64,000 nucleotides of DNA from an uncultured Pseudomonadota bacterium (GTDB lineage Bacteria; Myxococcota_A; UBA796; SXON01): NCBI GenBank assembly GCA_903875225.1, contig CAIQVJ010000024.1, positions 56,225 through 120,224 of the forward strand, written 5' to 3'. Both the position numbers and the translations under genes were made by a program. A model generated the notes under the pieces. It saw only the letters and a list, made by a program, of their open reading frames with translations, searched no databases and was not told the DNA's origin. Shown here in pieces: positions 52,607 to 61,798 of the stretch (the stretch's first letter is position 1; each line of letters starts with the position of its first letter).

Positions 52607-53552
52607 GATCATCGGCATCCCGCGAGAGACCCTGGCCCACGAAGGCCGCGTCGCCGGCGTACCCTCGGCTGTTCGAACCCTGCGGAGCCTGGGCCACGGC
52701 GTGCTGATCGAGCAGGAGGCCGGCGTTCGAGCTGGCTTTGGCGACGATGAGTACATCCGCGCCGGTGCGGAGGTGGTGCCGACGGCCGAGGAGGTCATCG
52801 ACCGCTCGGAGCTGCTCTGGAAGGTGGAGGCCCCTTCGCCCCATGAGCTCACGCTGCTTCGAAGTGGGCAATCCATGCTCGCCCTGCTGCCGGCGCCCAT
52901 CCGGCTCCCCGAGGGTGTCCGAGCGCACGATGGCCTCTCCTGGCCAGGGGTGCACGGCGACTTTCCCGCCCGGGTCGCGATGAGTGAGATCGCCGGCCGC
53001 ATGGCGGTGGAGGCCGCGAGCCATGCGCTGCAGCAGCCGAATGGGGGGCGTGGGCTCCTGCTCGGCGGAGTCGCGGGAGTCCCACCGGCCGAGGTGGTGG
53101 TGCTCGGCGCGGGGGTCGCCGGGCGGGGCGCCACGGACCTCGCGCTCGCCATGGGCGCACGGGTGACTGTGCTGGACATCTCCCTGCCCGCGCTGAGGGC
53201 CGTCAGGACGACAGCCCTGGTCGCGACGCCCTCCGCGATCGAACGCGCCCTCGCCGGGGCGGACGTCGTGATCGCGGCGGTGCGCACTCCACAACAGGCC
53301 GCGCCGCGCCTGTGCCGCGCTGCTCACCTCTCCCTCATGCAGCCCGGCGCGATCATCGTGGATCTCTCGATCACGGAGGGAGGGGCGTTCGAGACCACCC
53401 CGGTGACCACGCTTTCGCATCCGAGCGTCGTGGTCGGGGGCGTCGTACACATCGGAGTCCCGAATTTTCCCGGGGCGGTGCCGCGGACCGCCTCGGTGGC
53501 CCTCTCTCATGCCTGGCTCGATCTGGTCATCCGCCTCGCCGACGGCAGATGA
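52605..53552 (+). CDS. Alanine dehydrogenase / transhydrogenase-alpha-like protein
   Basis: The 315-residue protein opens with IIGIPRETLAHEGRVAGVP, as alanine dehydrogenases and PntA do, and has a Rossmann motif VVVLGAGVAGRGATDLALAMGARVTVLD. It is some 50 residues shorter than typical alanine dehydrogenases, and the LHLA segment holding the catalytic His is replaced by LLPAPI. It may therefore have another substrate or a reduced function. It starts head to head with phoH, the two start codons overlapping by two bases. Confidence 0.78.
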
Positions 53553-53559
53553 CCACGGC

Positions 53560-54741
53560 TTAGCGGGCCTTCTCCTTGACCAGCTTCGTGGCCATCTGGG
53601 TGAGGGTGCTCGTGACGTTCTTGTTCCGGGAGAGCGCCACGAGATCCTTCTCATGCAGCCGGCTGACCAGCGGGACGCTCACCGAGATGGGTGTGCGCGG
53701 GTTGGAGACCAGCGCCGCCTGCACCGTGTACTTTCGGACCCACTCCTTGTTCGCCGCGATCTCGCGCAGGATCTCCGGGTACAGGTTCCGGTTTCCGGCG
53801 TGGGAGACCACCTCGGCGTCGGTGAGTCGCCCGCTCTTGACCACCGCGGAGGCGACCATCTTGGACCGGTCGCGGATCAGGATGTTCCGGACCTCCTTGT
53901 TCCCGAGGAACGCCAGCTTGATCTTCTTTCCAGCGCTCATGGCGCGGATCTTCTTCTCGATCGAGAGCCGCACCTCGTCTGTGGCCTGCATCTCGTCGTC
54001 CATCAGCTCCATCCCGAACTCGTCGTCCTCCTTGAAGTCGAACGAGAACCCGGGCAGCGCCGGACCGAGGTTGTCCACGTTGAACATGGTGAGCTTCTGG
54101 CGAGCCTCGAGCATCGGGGAGGCTCGGCCCTCGAGGGCGGCCTCGATCTCGGCCTCCAGATCGAACGCGGGCTCCTTCGCCGGGGGCACCGCAGTGGCAG
54201 ACCGGACAGCCCCGGCCCGCTCCGTCGGCATCTCCGGGAGCTCGTTGTTCATGCGCAGGAACGCCAGCGCGCGCTCCAGGGTGGCTTCCGCACATTGCGG
54301 GTTCCGATGCAGGGCCAGCGCGATGTCCGGGGTGATCAAGAGCCGTGCGTGGTTGTCGGCGATGATCTCGCACAACTTCGCCGATGCCCGCTCGGCGATG
54401 CGCGTCGCAGTGCGGTCGTTCGTCGCCCGGATCTGCAGGATCTGCTCGTCCAGGGCGGGGTCGGGCCGCATGTTGCTCAGGAGCTCCAGCACCTTCGGAT
54501 GGGTGCGCTGGTTGATCGCCCGTGCGACGTCCGGCAGCGCCCCCAGGGATGCGATGGCCCGCTCCCGAACGCTCGTGTCCGGGTCGCAGGCGAGCGCGTA
54601 GAGCGCCCCCAGCGTGGCCTCGGGCCCCGCCCCCGGCAATGCCCCACCCGCTGCAGCGAGCCGCAAGGCCTGCGGGGCAGCCGGGTCCACCATCGGCCGC
54701 AACCCATCCGGAATATCAAGCTTGTCCCATGGTATGCTCAT
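53560..54741 (-). CDS. Conserved helical (HEAT-like) protein next to coaX
   Basis: The 393-residue protein is mostly helical with repeat-like phrases (DTSVRERAIASLGALPD, IAANKEWVRKYTVQAALVSNPRTP) suggesting HEAT-type solenoids at both ends, and an acidic linker in the middle (FDFKEDDEFGMELMDDE). No catalytic motif is seen. GAGGAG four bases before the ATG and a four-base overlap with the coaX stop indicate coupled translation. Function unknown. Confidence 0.75.
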   Translation of the reverse strand: MSIPWDKLDIPDGLRPMVDPAAPQALRLAAAGGALPGAGPEATLGALYALACDPDTSVRERAIASLGALPDVARAINQRTHPKVLELLSNMRPDPALDEQILQIRATNDRTATRIAERASAKLCEIIADNHARLLITPDIALALHRNPQCAEATLERALAFLRMNNELPEMPTERAGAVRSATAVPPAKEPAFDLEAEIEAALEGRASPMLEARQKLTMFNVDNLGPALPGFSFDFKEDDEFGMELMDDEMQATDEVRLSIEKKIRAMSAGKKIKLAFLGNKEVRNILIRDRSKMVASAVVKSGRLTDAEVVSHAGNRNLYPEILREIAANKEWVRKYTVQAALVSNPRTPISVSVPLVSRLHEKDLVALSRNKNVTSTLTQMATKLVKEKAR

Positions 54742-55520
54742 GGAATCTCCTCGGAGCGTTCCCGGTCGAACCAGATGCGCAGCCCCGCCAGCGTGAGATG
54801 CTCGTCCACGTCGTCGATCTCGGAGCAGGCCCGCCCGACCAGGTTCGCGAGGCCCCCCGTGGCGATGCAGGGCACCCGCGCCCCGGCGCCCAGCTGCGCC
54901 TTGCAGCGCCTCGCCAGGCCATCCACCAGCCCGACATACCCCCAGAACAATCCGGACTGCATCGCAGACACGGTGTTCGTGCCGATGGGCGCCACCGGCT
55001 CCATGATCTCCACGCGGGGCAGGCGGGAGGTGCGCTGGAAGAGCGCGTCCGCCGAGATCTGCAGGCCCGGGGCGATCGCCCCGCCCACGTAGGCGCCCGA
55101 AGCGTCGACGGCGTCGAACGTGGTGGCGGTGCCGAAGTCCACGATCAGGAACGGCGGCTGGAACCGGCTGCGCGCCGCGATGCAGTTGACGACGCGATCA
55201 GGCCCGAGCTCCCTCGGGTTGTCGACCTCGATCGGCATGCCGAGGTCGGCGCCTTTTCCCAACACGCGCGCGGTCCTGCGCACGTAGCGTCGGCAGGCCT
55301 TCTCGATCGCATAGATCGTGCTCGGCACCACAGAGCACACGGCCACGCCCCGGATGTCCGACACAGACACGGTCTCGTGCGCGAAGAGCTGCAGCAGCAG
55401 CAGTCCGAACTCGTCCGTGGTGCGTTGGAGCGTGGAGATACGCCAGGTGTGCACCACCTGCGCGCCCTTGTAGAGGCCCAGGACGGTGTTGCTGTTGCCG
55501 ACATCGATGACGAGGAGCAT
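54738..55520 (-). CDS. coaX: Type III pantothenate kinase
   Basis: The 260-residue enzyme phosphorylates pantothenate, the first step of coenzyme A synthesis. It has the ASKHA motifs MLLVIDVGNSNTVLGLY at the start, NPRELGPDRVVNCIAA, IVDFGTATTFD and GGAIAPGLQISADAL. The ATG at 55520 begins right at the conserved first strand. An upstream ATG at 55532 is possible. Confidence 0.95.
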   Translation of the reverse strand: MLLVIDVGNSNTVLGLYKGAQVVHTWRISTLQRTTDEFGLLLLQLFAHETVSVSDIRGVAVCSVVPSTIYAIEKACRRYVRRTARVLGKGADLGMPIEVDNPRELGPDRVVNCIAARSRFQPPFLIVDFGTATTFDAVDASGAYVGGAIAPGLQISADALFQRTSRLPRVEIMEPVAPIGTNTVSAMQSGLFWGYVGLVDGLARRCKAQLGAGARVPCIATGGLANLVGRACSEIDDVDEHLTLAGLRIWFDRERSEEIP

Positions 55521-55584
55521 GAGGCAGGGCATTATCGCGTTGTCGTCATCGGCCAACCCGCGCCACCGGGGGATAGCGGGGCGC

Positions 55585-56229
55585 ATGCCCCCCTCCTCCG
55601 TCGCCTATGACGCGGCGACCCTGAGCATCCTGCCCTCCGGCTCCGTGTGTCGGGTCCATCTCTTCCGCCACGCAGAGGTCGTGGGTGCCGGGGAACGGCT
55701 CTGCAGGGGGCACACCGACGTCGCGCTCTCGCCGCGCGGGGAGGCCCAGACAGCCGCCGCGGCCGCGCGATGGCCGGGGCCGTACGACGCCGTGTTCAGC
55801 TCGGACCTCAAGCGATGCACTGCCCTCGCCGCCCGCCTCGGGGCGTTCCACGCCACCCCCCGGCTGCGGGAGCAGGACATGGGGAGCTGGGACGGAGTGT
55901 CGTGGGCGGAGCTCACGGATCGGGACCCTGCCGGCACCACCGCCTACTGGGCAGACTACGTGACCGCGACCCCGCCCCTGGGCGAGTCCTACGGGCAGGT
56001 CTACCAGCGGGTGAACGCGTGGTGGAGGGAGCTCGCGCCCACCCTGGGCGAGGCCACCAACATCGCGATCGTCACGCACATCGGCTGCATACGCAGCCTG
56101 CTCTGCGCGTGGACGGGGATGCCAGCGGGCGAGGCCCTGCGGTGGGCGCCCGGCTACGCCACGCACAGCGAGGTGCTGCTCGCCGAGGCGGGCGCGGTCA
56201 TCGTCCGTTTCGGCGAAGAAGCCGGCTGA
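55585..56229 (+). CDS. Histidine phosphatase family protein
   Basis: The 214-residue protein belongs to the phosphoglycerate mutase-like superfamily: catalytic LFRHAEV near residue 29, DVALSPRGEAQ, FSSDLKRC, REQDMGSWDG and the second His in VTHIGCIRSLL. Similar proteins act as alpha-ribazole phosphatases or broad phosphatases. Its last 32 bases overlap the 3' end of the convergent glycosyltransferase gene. Confidence 0.9.
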   Translation: MPPSSVAYDAATLSILPSGSVCRVHLFRHAEVVGAGERLCRGHTDVALSPRGEAQTAAAAARWPGPYDAVFSSDLKRCTALAARLGAFHATPRLREQDMGSWDGVSWAELTDRDPAGTTAYWADYVTATPPLGESYGQVYQRVNAWWRELAPTLGEATNIAIVTHIGCIRSLLCAWTGMPAGEALRWAPGYATHSEVLLAEAGAVIVRFGEEAG

Positions 56230-57178
56230 CCTCCTCGTACACCCGCCCGGTGCCAGCCACCATCACGTCCACCGAGTACAGCCGGGCCCGCTCGACGCCC
56301 GCGCCCCGCGGGATCGCGAGCGCCCGAACCATCGCGGCGGCCAGAGCTTCCGGGTCCCGCGCGGGGACCACCTCCCCACCGTCCCCCAGCACCTCGGCCA
56401 CCCCGCCGGCGCGGGTGCCCACCACGCGGCACCCGGCCGCCATCGCCTCGACCACCGCCTGCCCCATGCCCTCCTCCTCGGACGGGTGGACGAACACGTC
56501 GACCGCCGCGTAGAGGTCCTCGATCGCGGACACCTGCCCCAGGAGATGCACGCGGCCCTGCAGACCCAGCGCCTGCACCTGCGCTTCCAGGCGCGGCCGC
56601 AAGGCACCCTCCCCCGCGACGAGCAGCGTGCCCGGCACCCGAGCCATCGCCTCGATCACGTGCCGGTGCCCCTTGTGCGCGACGAGCGCCCCCACGCACC
56701 CGTAGAGGGGTCGATCGTAGCCTCCCCATCGGGAGGGGTCTCCGGGCGGTGGGGTCGGGACACCGTCCGGCACCACGGTCACCCTCTCCGCGGAGACCCC
56801 GACCGAGACCAGGATCTCGCGCACAGCGCCGCTGACGGCGATCACGTGGGCGGCACGCCGGTACTTGAGCCCGGAGGGGACGAAGTCCACCCGTCGGTGG
56901 GCGACCGTGGGGAGCCCGGCGAGGAGCGCGATGCCGAGCGCGTGCGGGGTGTGAGCGGCCACCAGGTCGAAGCCCGCAGCGGCGGCGCGCAGCGCCACGA
57001 TGTTCCACGGGTGCGCCCCGGGGCGGAGCGTGATCGACGGCGGACCCGCTCGCGCCGCGAGCGGGGCAGCAGGCACCCCCGCCCAGAGGTCGCCCGGGCG
57101 CCCCGCGAGCAGCAGTTCGAGCTGTCGCTGTCCGCCCCGCCACTCGACGGCGGTGTCGACGTGCAGCACCCGCGTCAT
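56198..57178 (-). CDS. Glycosyltransferase, GT4-like
   Basis: The 326-residue protein opens MTRVLHVDTAVEWRGGQRQ, with the sugar-acceptor-side GG motif, and has the GT-B donor motif HPSEEEGMGQAVVEAMAAG (EX7E type). It likely adds a sugar to lipid A, exopolysaccharide or a glycolipid. Its ATG overlaps the stop of the DUF3108 gene by four bases; it ends the run of overlapping genes from 60716 down. Confidence 0.9.
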   Translation of the reverse strand: MTRVLHVDTAVEWRGGQRQLELLLAGRPGDLWAGVPAAPLAARAGPPSITLRPGAHPWNIVALRAAAAGFDLVAAHTPHALGIALLAGLPTVAHRRVDFVPSGLKYRRAAHVIAVSGAVREILVSVGVSAERVTVVPDGVPTPPPGDPSRWGGYDRPLYGCVGALVAHKGHRHVIEAMARVPGTLLVAGEGALRPRLEAQVQALGLQGRVHLLGQVSAIEDLYAAVDVFVHPSEEEGMGQAVVEAMAAGCRVVGTRAGGVAEVLGDGGEVVPARDPEALAAAMVRALAIPRGAGVERARLYSVDVMVAGTGRVYEEVSRLLRRNGR

Positions 57179-57840
57179 TGGACCTCGATCCGCACCGGAC
57201 CGGCCCGGGTCTGCACCACCACGAGCACCGGCACGTTCGAAGCGGAGAGGTAGAGGTCGATCCCCCCCCGGAAATCACCCTCCGAGGCGCTCACCAGCGT
57301 GATGTGTCGAACCGGCTCACCGCTCGGAGCCGGGGCCGAGCCGATACAGGTGACGACGATGTCGAGCGTGCGCTTGCCGTTGAACACCGCCATGTGCCGC
57401 ACATCCCCGACCTGGAGGTCCGCCTCGCGGATGCGGTAGAACGCGGAGACCGGGTCCTCCACGCCAGCCGGGCTCGAGTAGTGCGAGCTGTATTGGTTCC
57501 ACCTGCCGTCTTCGAACTGGGACCGTGCGACGTCGACCCCGCCCCCGGTGAACCGCATCTCCTGGTCCTGTAGAAACCGGCCTTCGCGGAAGGTCGTCTG
57601 GTAGAGCAGGCTCCCCCCTTCCGTACCCGCCCGGGAGACGATCCGGTCGTCGATGGGGTACAGCGAATCCAACCAGCCCGCATTTCGCGCCGTGACCGTG
57701 ACCACACGCACACCTTCGGTCACGACACTCTCGGCCTCGGCCACGCCGGCGTCGAGCCCCATCCATCGGGCGGTGAACGTGAGCCTGTCGGCCGCGAGGG
57801 CGTTCGAGCAGCACCACAGAAACGCGAGCACCGTGTTCAC
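57175..57840 (-). CDS. DUF3108 secreted protein
   Basis: The 221-residue protein has a signal peptide (cleavage near ALAADRL) and a DUF3108 domain with TFTARWMGLDAGVAE, DPVSAFYRIRE, VFNGKRTLDIVV and DLYLSASNVPVLV. The family is exported and lipid- or envelope-related in many Gram-negative bacteria, without a known activity. The GTG start at 57840 overlaps the preceding stop (GTGA). Confidence 0.82.
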   Translation of the reverse strand: MNTVLAFLWCCSNALAADRLTFTARWMGLDAGVAEAESVVTEGVRVVTVTARNAGWLDSLYPIDDRIVSRAGTEGGSLLYQTTFREGRFLQDQEMRFTGGGVDVARSQFEDGRWNQYSSHYSSPAGVEDPVSAFYRIREADLQVGDVRHMAVFNGKRTLDIVVTCIGSAPAPSGEPVRHITLVSASEGDFRGGIDLYLSASNVPVLVVVQTRAGPVRIEVQ

Positions 57841-58172
57841 GCCTCGAAAAAATGCTGTGGCGGGAGCCCGAACAGCCGCATGTCGACCCGATCTCCCAGG
57901 AACTCCACGCCCTCCGCCTCCAGCAGCGCGCGCTGGAGCAGCGCCCTGTCCGGTGCGCCCTGCGAGGCGATGTGCCCGGACGAACGAATCACCCGGTGCC
58001 ACGGAACCGACGTGTCCGACGGGAGGGCCGCCAGCGCCCATCCGACCTGCCGAGACATCCCGGGTTGCGTGAGCGCCGCGGCCACGTGCCCGTAGCCCAT
58101 CACCCTGCCCGCGGGGATCACGCGGACCACACCGTACACCCGCTCCTTGAACGATTCGGAGACCGCCCTCAT
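57837..58172 (-). CDS. Alkyltransferase-like (ATL) protein
   Basis: The 111-residue protein is related to O6-alkylguanine-DNA alkyltransferases (FKERVYGVVRVIPAGRVMGYGHVAAAL ... SRQVGWALAAL), but the acceptor Cys of PCHR is Trp in PWHRVI. This is the mark of ATL proteins, which bind alkylated DNA without repairing it and flag it for nucleotide excision repair. The ATG overlaps the exporter gene's stop by four bases. Confidence 0.9.
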   Translation of the reverse strand: MRAVSESFKERVYGVVRVIPAGRVMGYGHVAAALTQPGMSRQVGWALAALPSDTSVPWHRVIRSSGHIASQGAPDRALLQRALLEAEGVEFLGDRVDMRLFGLPPQHFFEA

Positions 58173-59887
58173 GCGCTCCCCCCGAGCAGCAGCGAGCGGT
58201 ACGGCCCCTCCACCGCGGCGAGCGTGGTGTGCGTGCCGTCCTGGACGATCTGTCCCGCGTCGATGAACACGATGCGATCCGCGTCGCGGATGGTGGAGAG
58301 CCTGTGGGCCACCACCAGCGTCGTCCGGCCCACCATCAGCCGATCGAGCGCCTCCTGGACTGCGGCTTCGCTCTGCGTGTCCAGGTTCGAGGTCGCCTCG
58401 TCCAGCAGCAGCACAGCCGCGTTCCGCAGGATGGCCCGCGCGATGCAGATCCGCTGGCGCTGCCCCCCGGAGAGGCGCATGCCCAGCTCGTGGATCCGCG
58501 TGTCGTAGCCCTCGGGGAGCTCCTGGATGAAGGCGTCGGCGTTCGCGTCGGCGGCCGCGCTCCGCACTGCGGCTTCCGAAGCCGATGGCACACCAAAGCG
58601 GATGTTCGCCGCGATGGTGTCGTCGAACAGGAACGTCTCTTGTGACACAACAGCGATGTGTCGCCGGATCTCGGGCAACGCGAACTCGCCCAGCGGGACG
58701 CCGTCCCAACGCACCTCGCCACCGGTCGGATCGTAGAGTCGCGGGATGAGGCCGAGCAAGGACGTCTTGCCGCCGCCTGACGGCCCCACCAGCGCGACCC
58801 GCTCACCCGCGTGCAGCGTGAGTGAGATGTGTCGCAGCACCGACCCCGAGCCATAGTCGAGGCTCACGTCGTAAAGCTCGATCGCCGCGGGTGCTGCAGC
58901 AGCGCGGCCCCCGCCCCGCACCCGTGGAGCCCGGTCCAGCAGGCCGTACACCGTGTCCGCAGACGCGAGCGACCGCTGCAGCAGCGAGCTGACCTCCGAG
59001 AGCCCCCGCAGCGGCTGGTTCATCACCGCGAGCGCCACGAGGAACCCGACCAGATCCCCGGGCGGGGTCTGCCCGGACGCGACCTCGTTGCCGCCCACCC
59101 ACAACACCGCGCCCACGCCCACCGCGGCGATGAGCTCGGTGAGCGGCGCGGGGAGCAACTGCGCCGTCAAGGCCTCCACCTGGGCGGCTTCGTGCGCGCT
59201 GTCCAGCGCCCGGAACGCCGCGCTCCGCTCCGCTTCGCCGCCGGAGAGTTGGATGACGCGGATGCCGCCGAGGCTCGCCTGCGCGTGGGCGGAGAGCGCG
59301 GCGGAGGCATCGCTGGCGGCCTTCGCCGCGCGCCGGACCCAGGCCCCGACCTGGTGGATCGGCACCGCGGCCAGCGGCAGCAGCGCAAAGGCGATGAGCG
59401 CCAGGCGCGGGTTCATCACGAACGCGTTCACGATCAAGCAGAGGATGGTGATCGGCTTCTGCACCGCCGTGACGACCCCGTTCACCGCGTACTGCAGCGC
59501 GTTGACGTCGCCGATCAGGCGGCTCTGCCGCTCCCCGGAGGGTGTGCGCAGGTGCCAGTCCAGCTCCTGCTCCAGGAGGTGGTCGTGAAGCTCCCCGCGC
59601 AGGTCGGTCACGACCCGCCACGCCACGGACCGGGTGATCGACGCACGGCAGAAGTTCACGAGTCCGTTGAGCGCGTAGAGCAGGACCACCCCGATCGCCA
59701 ACGGAGCGGGGTTTCCACCCACCACGAGCACGTCGTTGATCGCGGACTGCACGATCGTCACGGGCGCGCTCTGGAGCACGGATGCCACGACGACGAGCAC
59801 CGCCGCCACGGCGAGCCGGCCCCGGTGCGGGGTGAATGCCCGCCACAGCCGGCGCGCGCTCGAGTCCGGCTTCACGTCACCCGCCAC
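58169..59887 (-). CDS. MsbA-like ABC exporter (membrane plus ATPase half-transporter)
   Basis: The roughly 572-residue protein has six transmembrane helices (about residues 15-310) and an ABC ATPase with Walker A GPSGGGKTS, Q-loop VVSQETFLFDD, signature LSGGQRQR, Walker B VLLLDEATSNLD and H-loop AHRLST. It is close to MsbA/lipid A exporters. The start is uncertain: GTG at 59887 overlaps the phosphoesterase gene end, GTG at 59875 follows it. Confidence 0.9.
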   Translation of the reverse strand: MAGDVKPDSSARRLWRAFTPHRGRLAVAAVLVVVASVLQSAPVTIVQSAINDVLVVGGNPAPLAIGVVLLYALNGLVNFCRASITRSVAWRVVTDLRGELHDHLLEQELDWHLRTPSGERQSRLIGDVNALQYAVNGVVTAVQKPITILCLIVNAFVMNPRLALIAFALLPLAAVPIHQVGAWVRRAAKAASDASAALSAHAQASLGGIRVIQLSGGEAERSAAFRALDSAHEAAQVEALTAQLLPAPLTELIAAVGVGAVLWVGGNEVASGQTPPGDLVGFLVALAVMNQPLRGLSEVSSLLQRSLASADTVYGLLDRAPRVRGGGRAAAAPAAIELYDVSLDYGSGSVLRHISLTLHAGERVALVGPSGGGKTSLLGLIPRLYDPTGGEVRWDGVPLGEFALPEIRRHIAVVSQETFLFDDTIAANIRFGVPSASEAAVRSAAADANADAFIQELPEGYDTRIHELGMRLSGGQRQRICIARAILRNAAVLLLDEATSNLDTQSEAAVQEALDRLMVGRTTLVVAHRLSTIRDADRIVFIDAGQIVQDGTHTTLAAVEGPYRSLLLGGSA

Positions 59888-60716
59888 CTTCGTACGCTCC
59901 CCCGCTCTCCGGCTCGAACACGGAGCCGTTCCACGCGTACCGCTCCACGCCGACGATTCCGGCGTCATCCACGTCGTAGACGTTGAAGTGTGCGGTGCGC
60001 TTCTTTTTCGGCAGCCAGGCGTACCCGCTCGCCCCAGGGTTGAACACCGCGACCTGCCGCGGCCCCACCCGGGTGCGGAACCCGTGGTGCTCATGGCCGT
60101 GCAACACACCGACGACACATGGGTGCTTTTCGATCAGGGCCTCCACCGCAGCGGCATTGCGGAGGGCGCGTGTAGGCGGCCCGTACACCTCCCCCCTTCG
60201 GTTGCGCAGCGGGTAGTGCAGACCGAGCAACGTCGGGCGCGTGCTGCTGCCCAGCGCGTCGTCCAGCGCCTGCAGGGTGGCTGGCCCCGCCTCACCGCGA
60301 GAGAGCCAGTCGGGAACGCACACATCCACGAGGCATAGGTCCAGCGGGCCGATGTCGAACCGGCGCACGCCCGTCTCCCCGAAAAACCGCGCGTAGCGGC
60401 CCACGCTCTCGTTCGTGTAGACGTCGTGGTTGCCCGGGATGCAGTAGAACGGCAGGGCGTCGAGCGGCCGGAGCAGCGTGCGCGCTGCCTCGAACTCGGC
60501 GTCGGTGCCTGTCGCAGTGAGGTCGCCGGTGCAGACGACCGCGTCGGCACGAGCAGCGAGCACGGCGGCGGGTAGTGCCTCCTGCGCGACCTTCGAGAAA
60601 TGCGCGCTCCGCCCGAACAGGTGCAGGTTCACCTCTCCGAGGAGGCGCTTGTTGAGGAGCTCAGCGGCGCGCGCGGGGCGCTCCACGTGCAGGTCGGTGA
60701 TGTGGGCGAGGCGCAT
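59877..60716 (-). CDS. Calcineurin-like metallophosphoesterase
   Basis: The 279-residue protein has the metal-binding set of the family: HITDLHV (residues 5-11), CTGDLT, GNHDVY, and GVLHGHEHHGF. It may hydrolyse a nucleotide or lipid-linked pyrophosphate, and its place directly before an MsbA-like exporter suggests a lipid A-type substrate (for example a LpxH-like step), though this is only inference. Confidence 0.88.
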   Translation of the reverse strand: MRLAHITDLHVERPARAAELLNKRLLGEVNLHLFGRSAHFSKVAQEALPAAVLAARADAVVCTGDLTATGTDAEFEAARTLLRPLDALPFYCIPGNHDVYTNESVGRYARFFGETGVRRFDIGPLDLCLVDVCVPDWLSRGEAGPATLQALDDALGSSTRPTLLGLHYPLRNRRGEVYGPPTRALRNAAAVEALIEKHPCVVGVLHGHEHHGFRTRVGPRQVAVFNPGASGYAWLPKKKRTAHFNVYDVDDAGIVGVERYAWNGSVFEPESGGAYEGGG

Positions 60717-60777
60717 CGTGACGGATCCGTAGCCCGGATCCGGCGCCGAAGGCGGGCCGTCGCGATAAGCCGCCCCC

Positions 60778-61407
60778 ATGCTCGACCCTCGAACCCTGCT
60801 GGAGCGCGCCGCGGAGCAGCGGCTCACGTGCGAGGTGATGCCACGCTCGGGCCTGGCGTGGTCGAAGGCCACCGTGGAGCGGGTTGAACGGGGCGGAGTC
60901 GTCGTGCGGGCCGCCTCAGGGAGCCTCCCCTCGGGTGCAGACGTACGCTGCTGGATCCGCGTGGATGGCGTGCCGTACGCGTTCGACGCGAGCGTCGTCC
61001 GGACCTCCGTGCCCGTCTCCGACCGCAGCGATTCCGGGGTGATGCTCGGGTTCATCGACCGGTGGGAGATCGCGACGCGCACGGCCGGGAGCCTCGTCCT
61101 CGAGGTCCTCCCCCCGACCGGGGGGCCGGTCTCCCTGCTTGGCGGGGCCATCCAGCTCGTCGATCTGGAGGCCCACCTCTGGACCGTGACGACGCCTGCG
61201 GATTCGCCGCTCATCTTCGTGGAGGGCGGCGGCGTACGCTTGCGGATCGCGCTGCCCGACTCCGCCCCCATGGAGCTGGCCGCCCGTGTCCAGCGGCTCA
61301 CGCACGCGAGCGGGCACCTGCTCTACGCCCTGCAGATCCAGGACGTGGAGGCACCGGAGCGCTACGCGGACATGCTCGCCGCCGCGCGGGTCGCCGCCGG
61401 GCTCTGA
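60778..61407 (+). CDS. Protein of unknown function, possibly PilZ-like
   Basis: The 209-residue protein is rich in short beta strands (TVERVERGGVVVRA, VRTSVPVSDRSDSGVMLGF, RLRIALPDSAPMELAARVQRL) and could contain a PilZ-like or flagellar-brake-like barrel pair, but no clear RxxxR and DxSxxG motif pair was found. It is divergent from the phosphoesterase gene. Its stop abuts the stop of the MmcQ/YjbR gene. Confidence 0.65.
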   Translation: MLDPRTLLERAAEQRLTCEVMPRSGLAWSKATVERVERGGVVVRAASGSLPSGADVRCWIRVDGVPYAFDASVVRTSVPVSDRSDSGVMLGFIDRWEIATRTAGSLVLEVLPPTGGPVSLLGGAIQLVDLEAHLWTVTTPADSPLIFVEGGGVRLRIALPDSAPMELAARVQRLTHASGHLLYALQIQDVEAPERYADMLAAARVAAGL

Positions 61408-61758
61408 TCAGCCGAGCTGTCGGACCAGCTTTTTCGGCGCCACCGCCCGGTAGCTCTCCAGCACCCAGCCCTGGATCGCGTCGTCGGGCGGCAACTGCGT
61501 GAACCCGAACGAGACCCAGCCGGACTTGCCGAGCCCGTACCCGGAGGGCTCCGCGTCGTCCCGCTCCAGGGCGCGCAGGCCGGTCTCCGGGAGCTTCACC
61601 CCCATCCCCCGGCGGTCGTCCCCCGGTCCTCCGAGGAACACGAAGATCCTCGACTTGGACCCCACCGCGACCTTCACGACGCACTCCCCCCACGGGTGAT
61701 CCTCGAAGGCTCCGGGGAGCGTGAGGGCGAACGTTCGGGCTGCGTCGAGGATGGCCAT
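61408..61758 (-). CDS. MmcQ/YjbR-family protein
   Basis: The 116-residue protein shows the family pattern: ALTLPGAFEDHPWGECVVKVAVGS near the start, IFVFLGG, and LPPDDAIQGWVLESYRAVAPKKL at the end. The fold resembles DNA-binding CyaY-like or MMR proteins; activity is not established. It converges exactly with the preceding plus-strand gene, with no base between the stop codons. Confidence 0.85.
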   Translation of the reverse strand: MAILDAARTFALTLPGAFEDHPWGECVVKVAVGSKSRIFVFLGGPGDDRRGMGVKLPETGLRALERDDAEPSGYGLGKSGWVSFGFTQLPPDDAIQGWVLESYRAVAPKKLVRQLG

Positions 61759-61798
61759 TCCCTCTCGTTATCCCGGGCCGGCGGGCTAAAGGGGCCGG

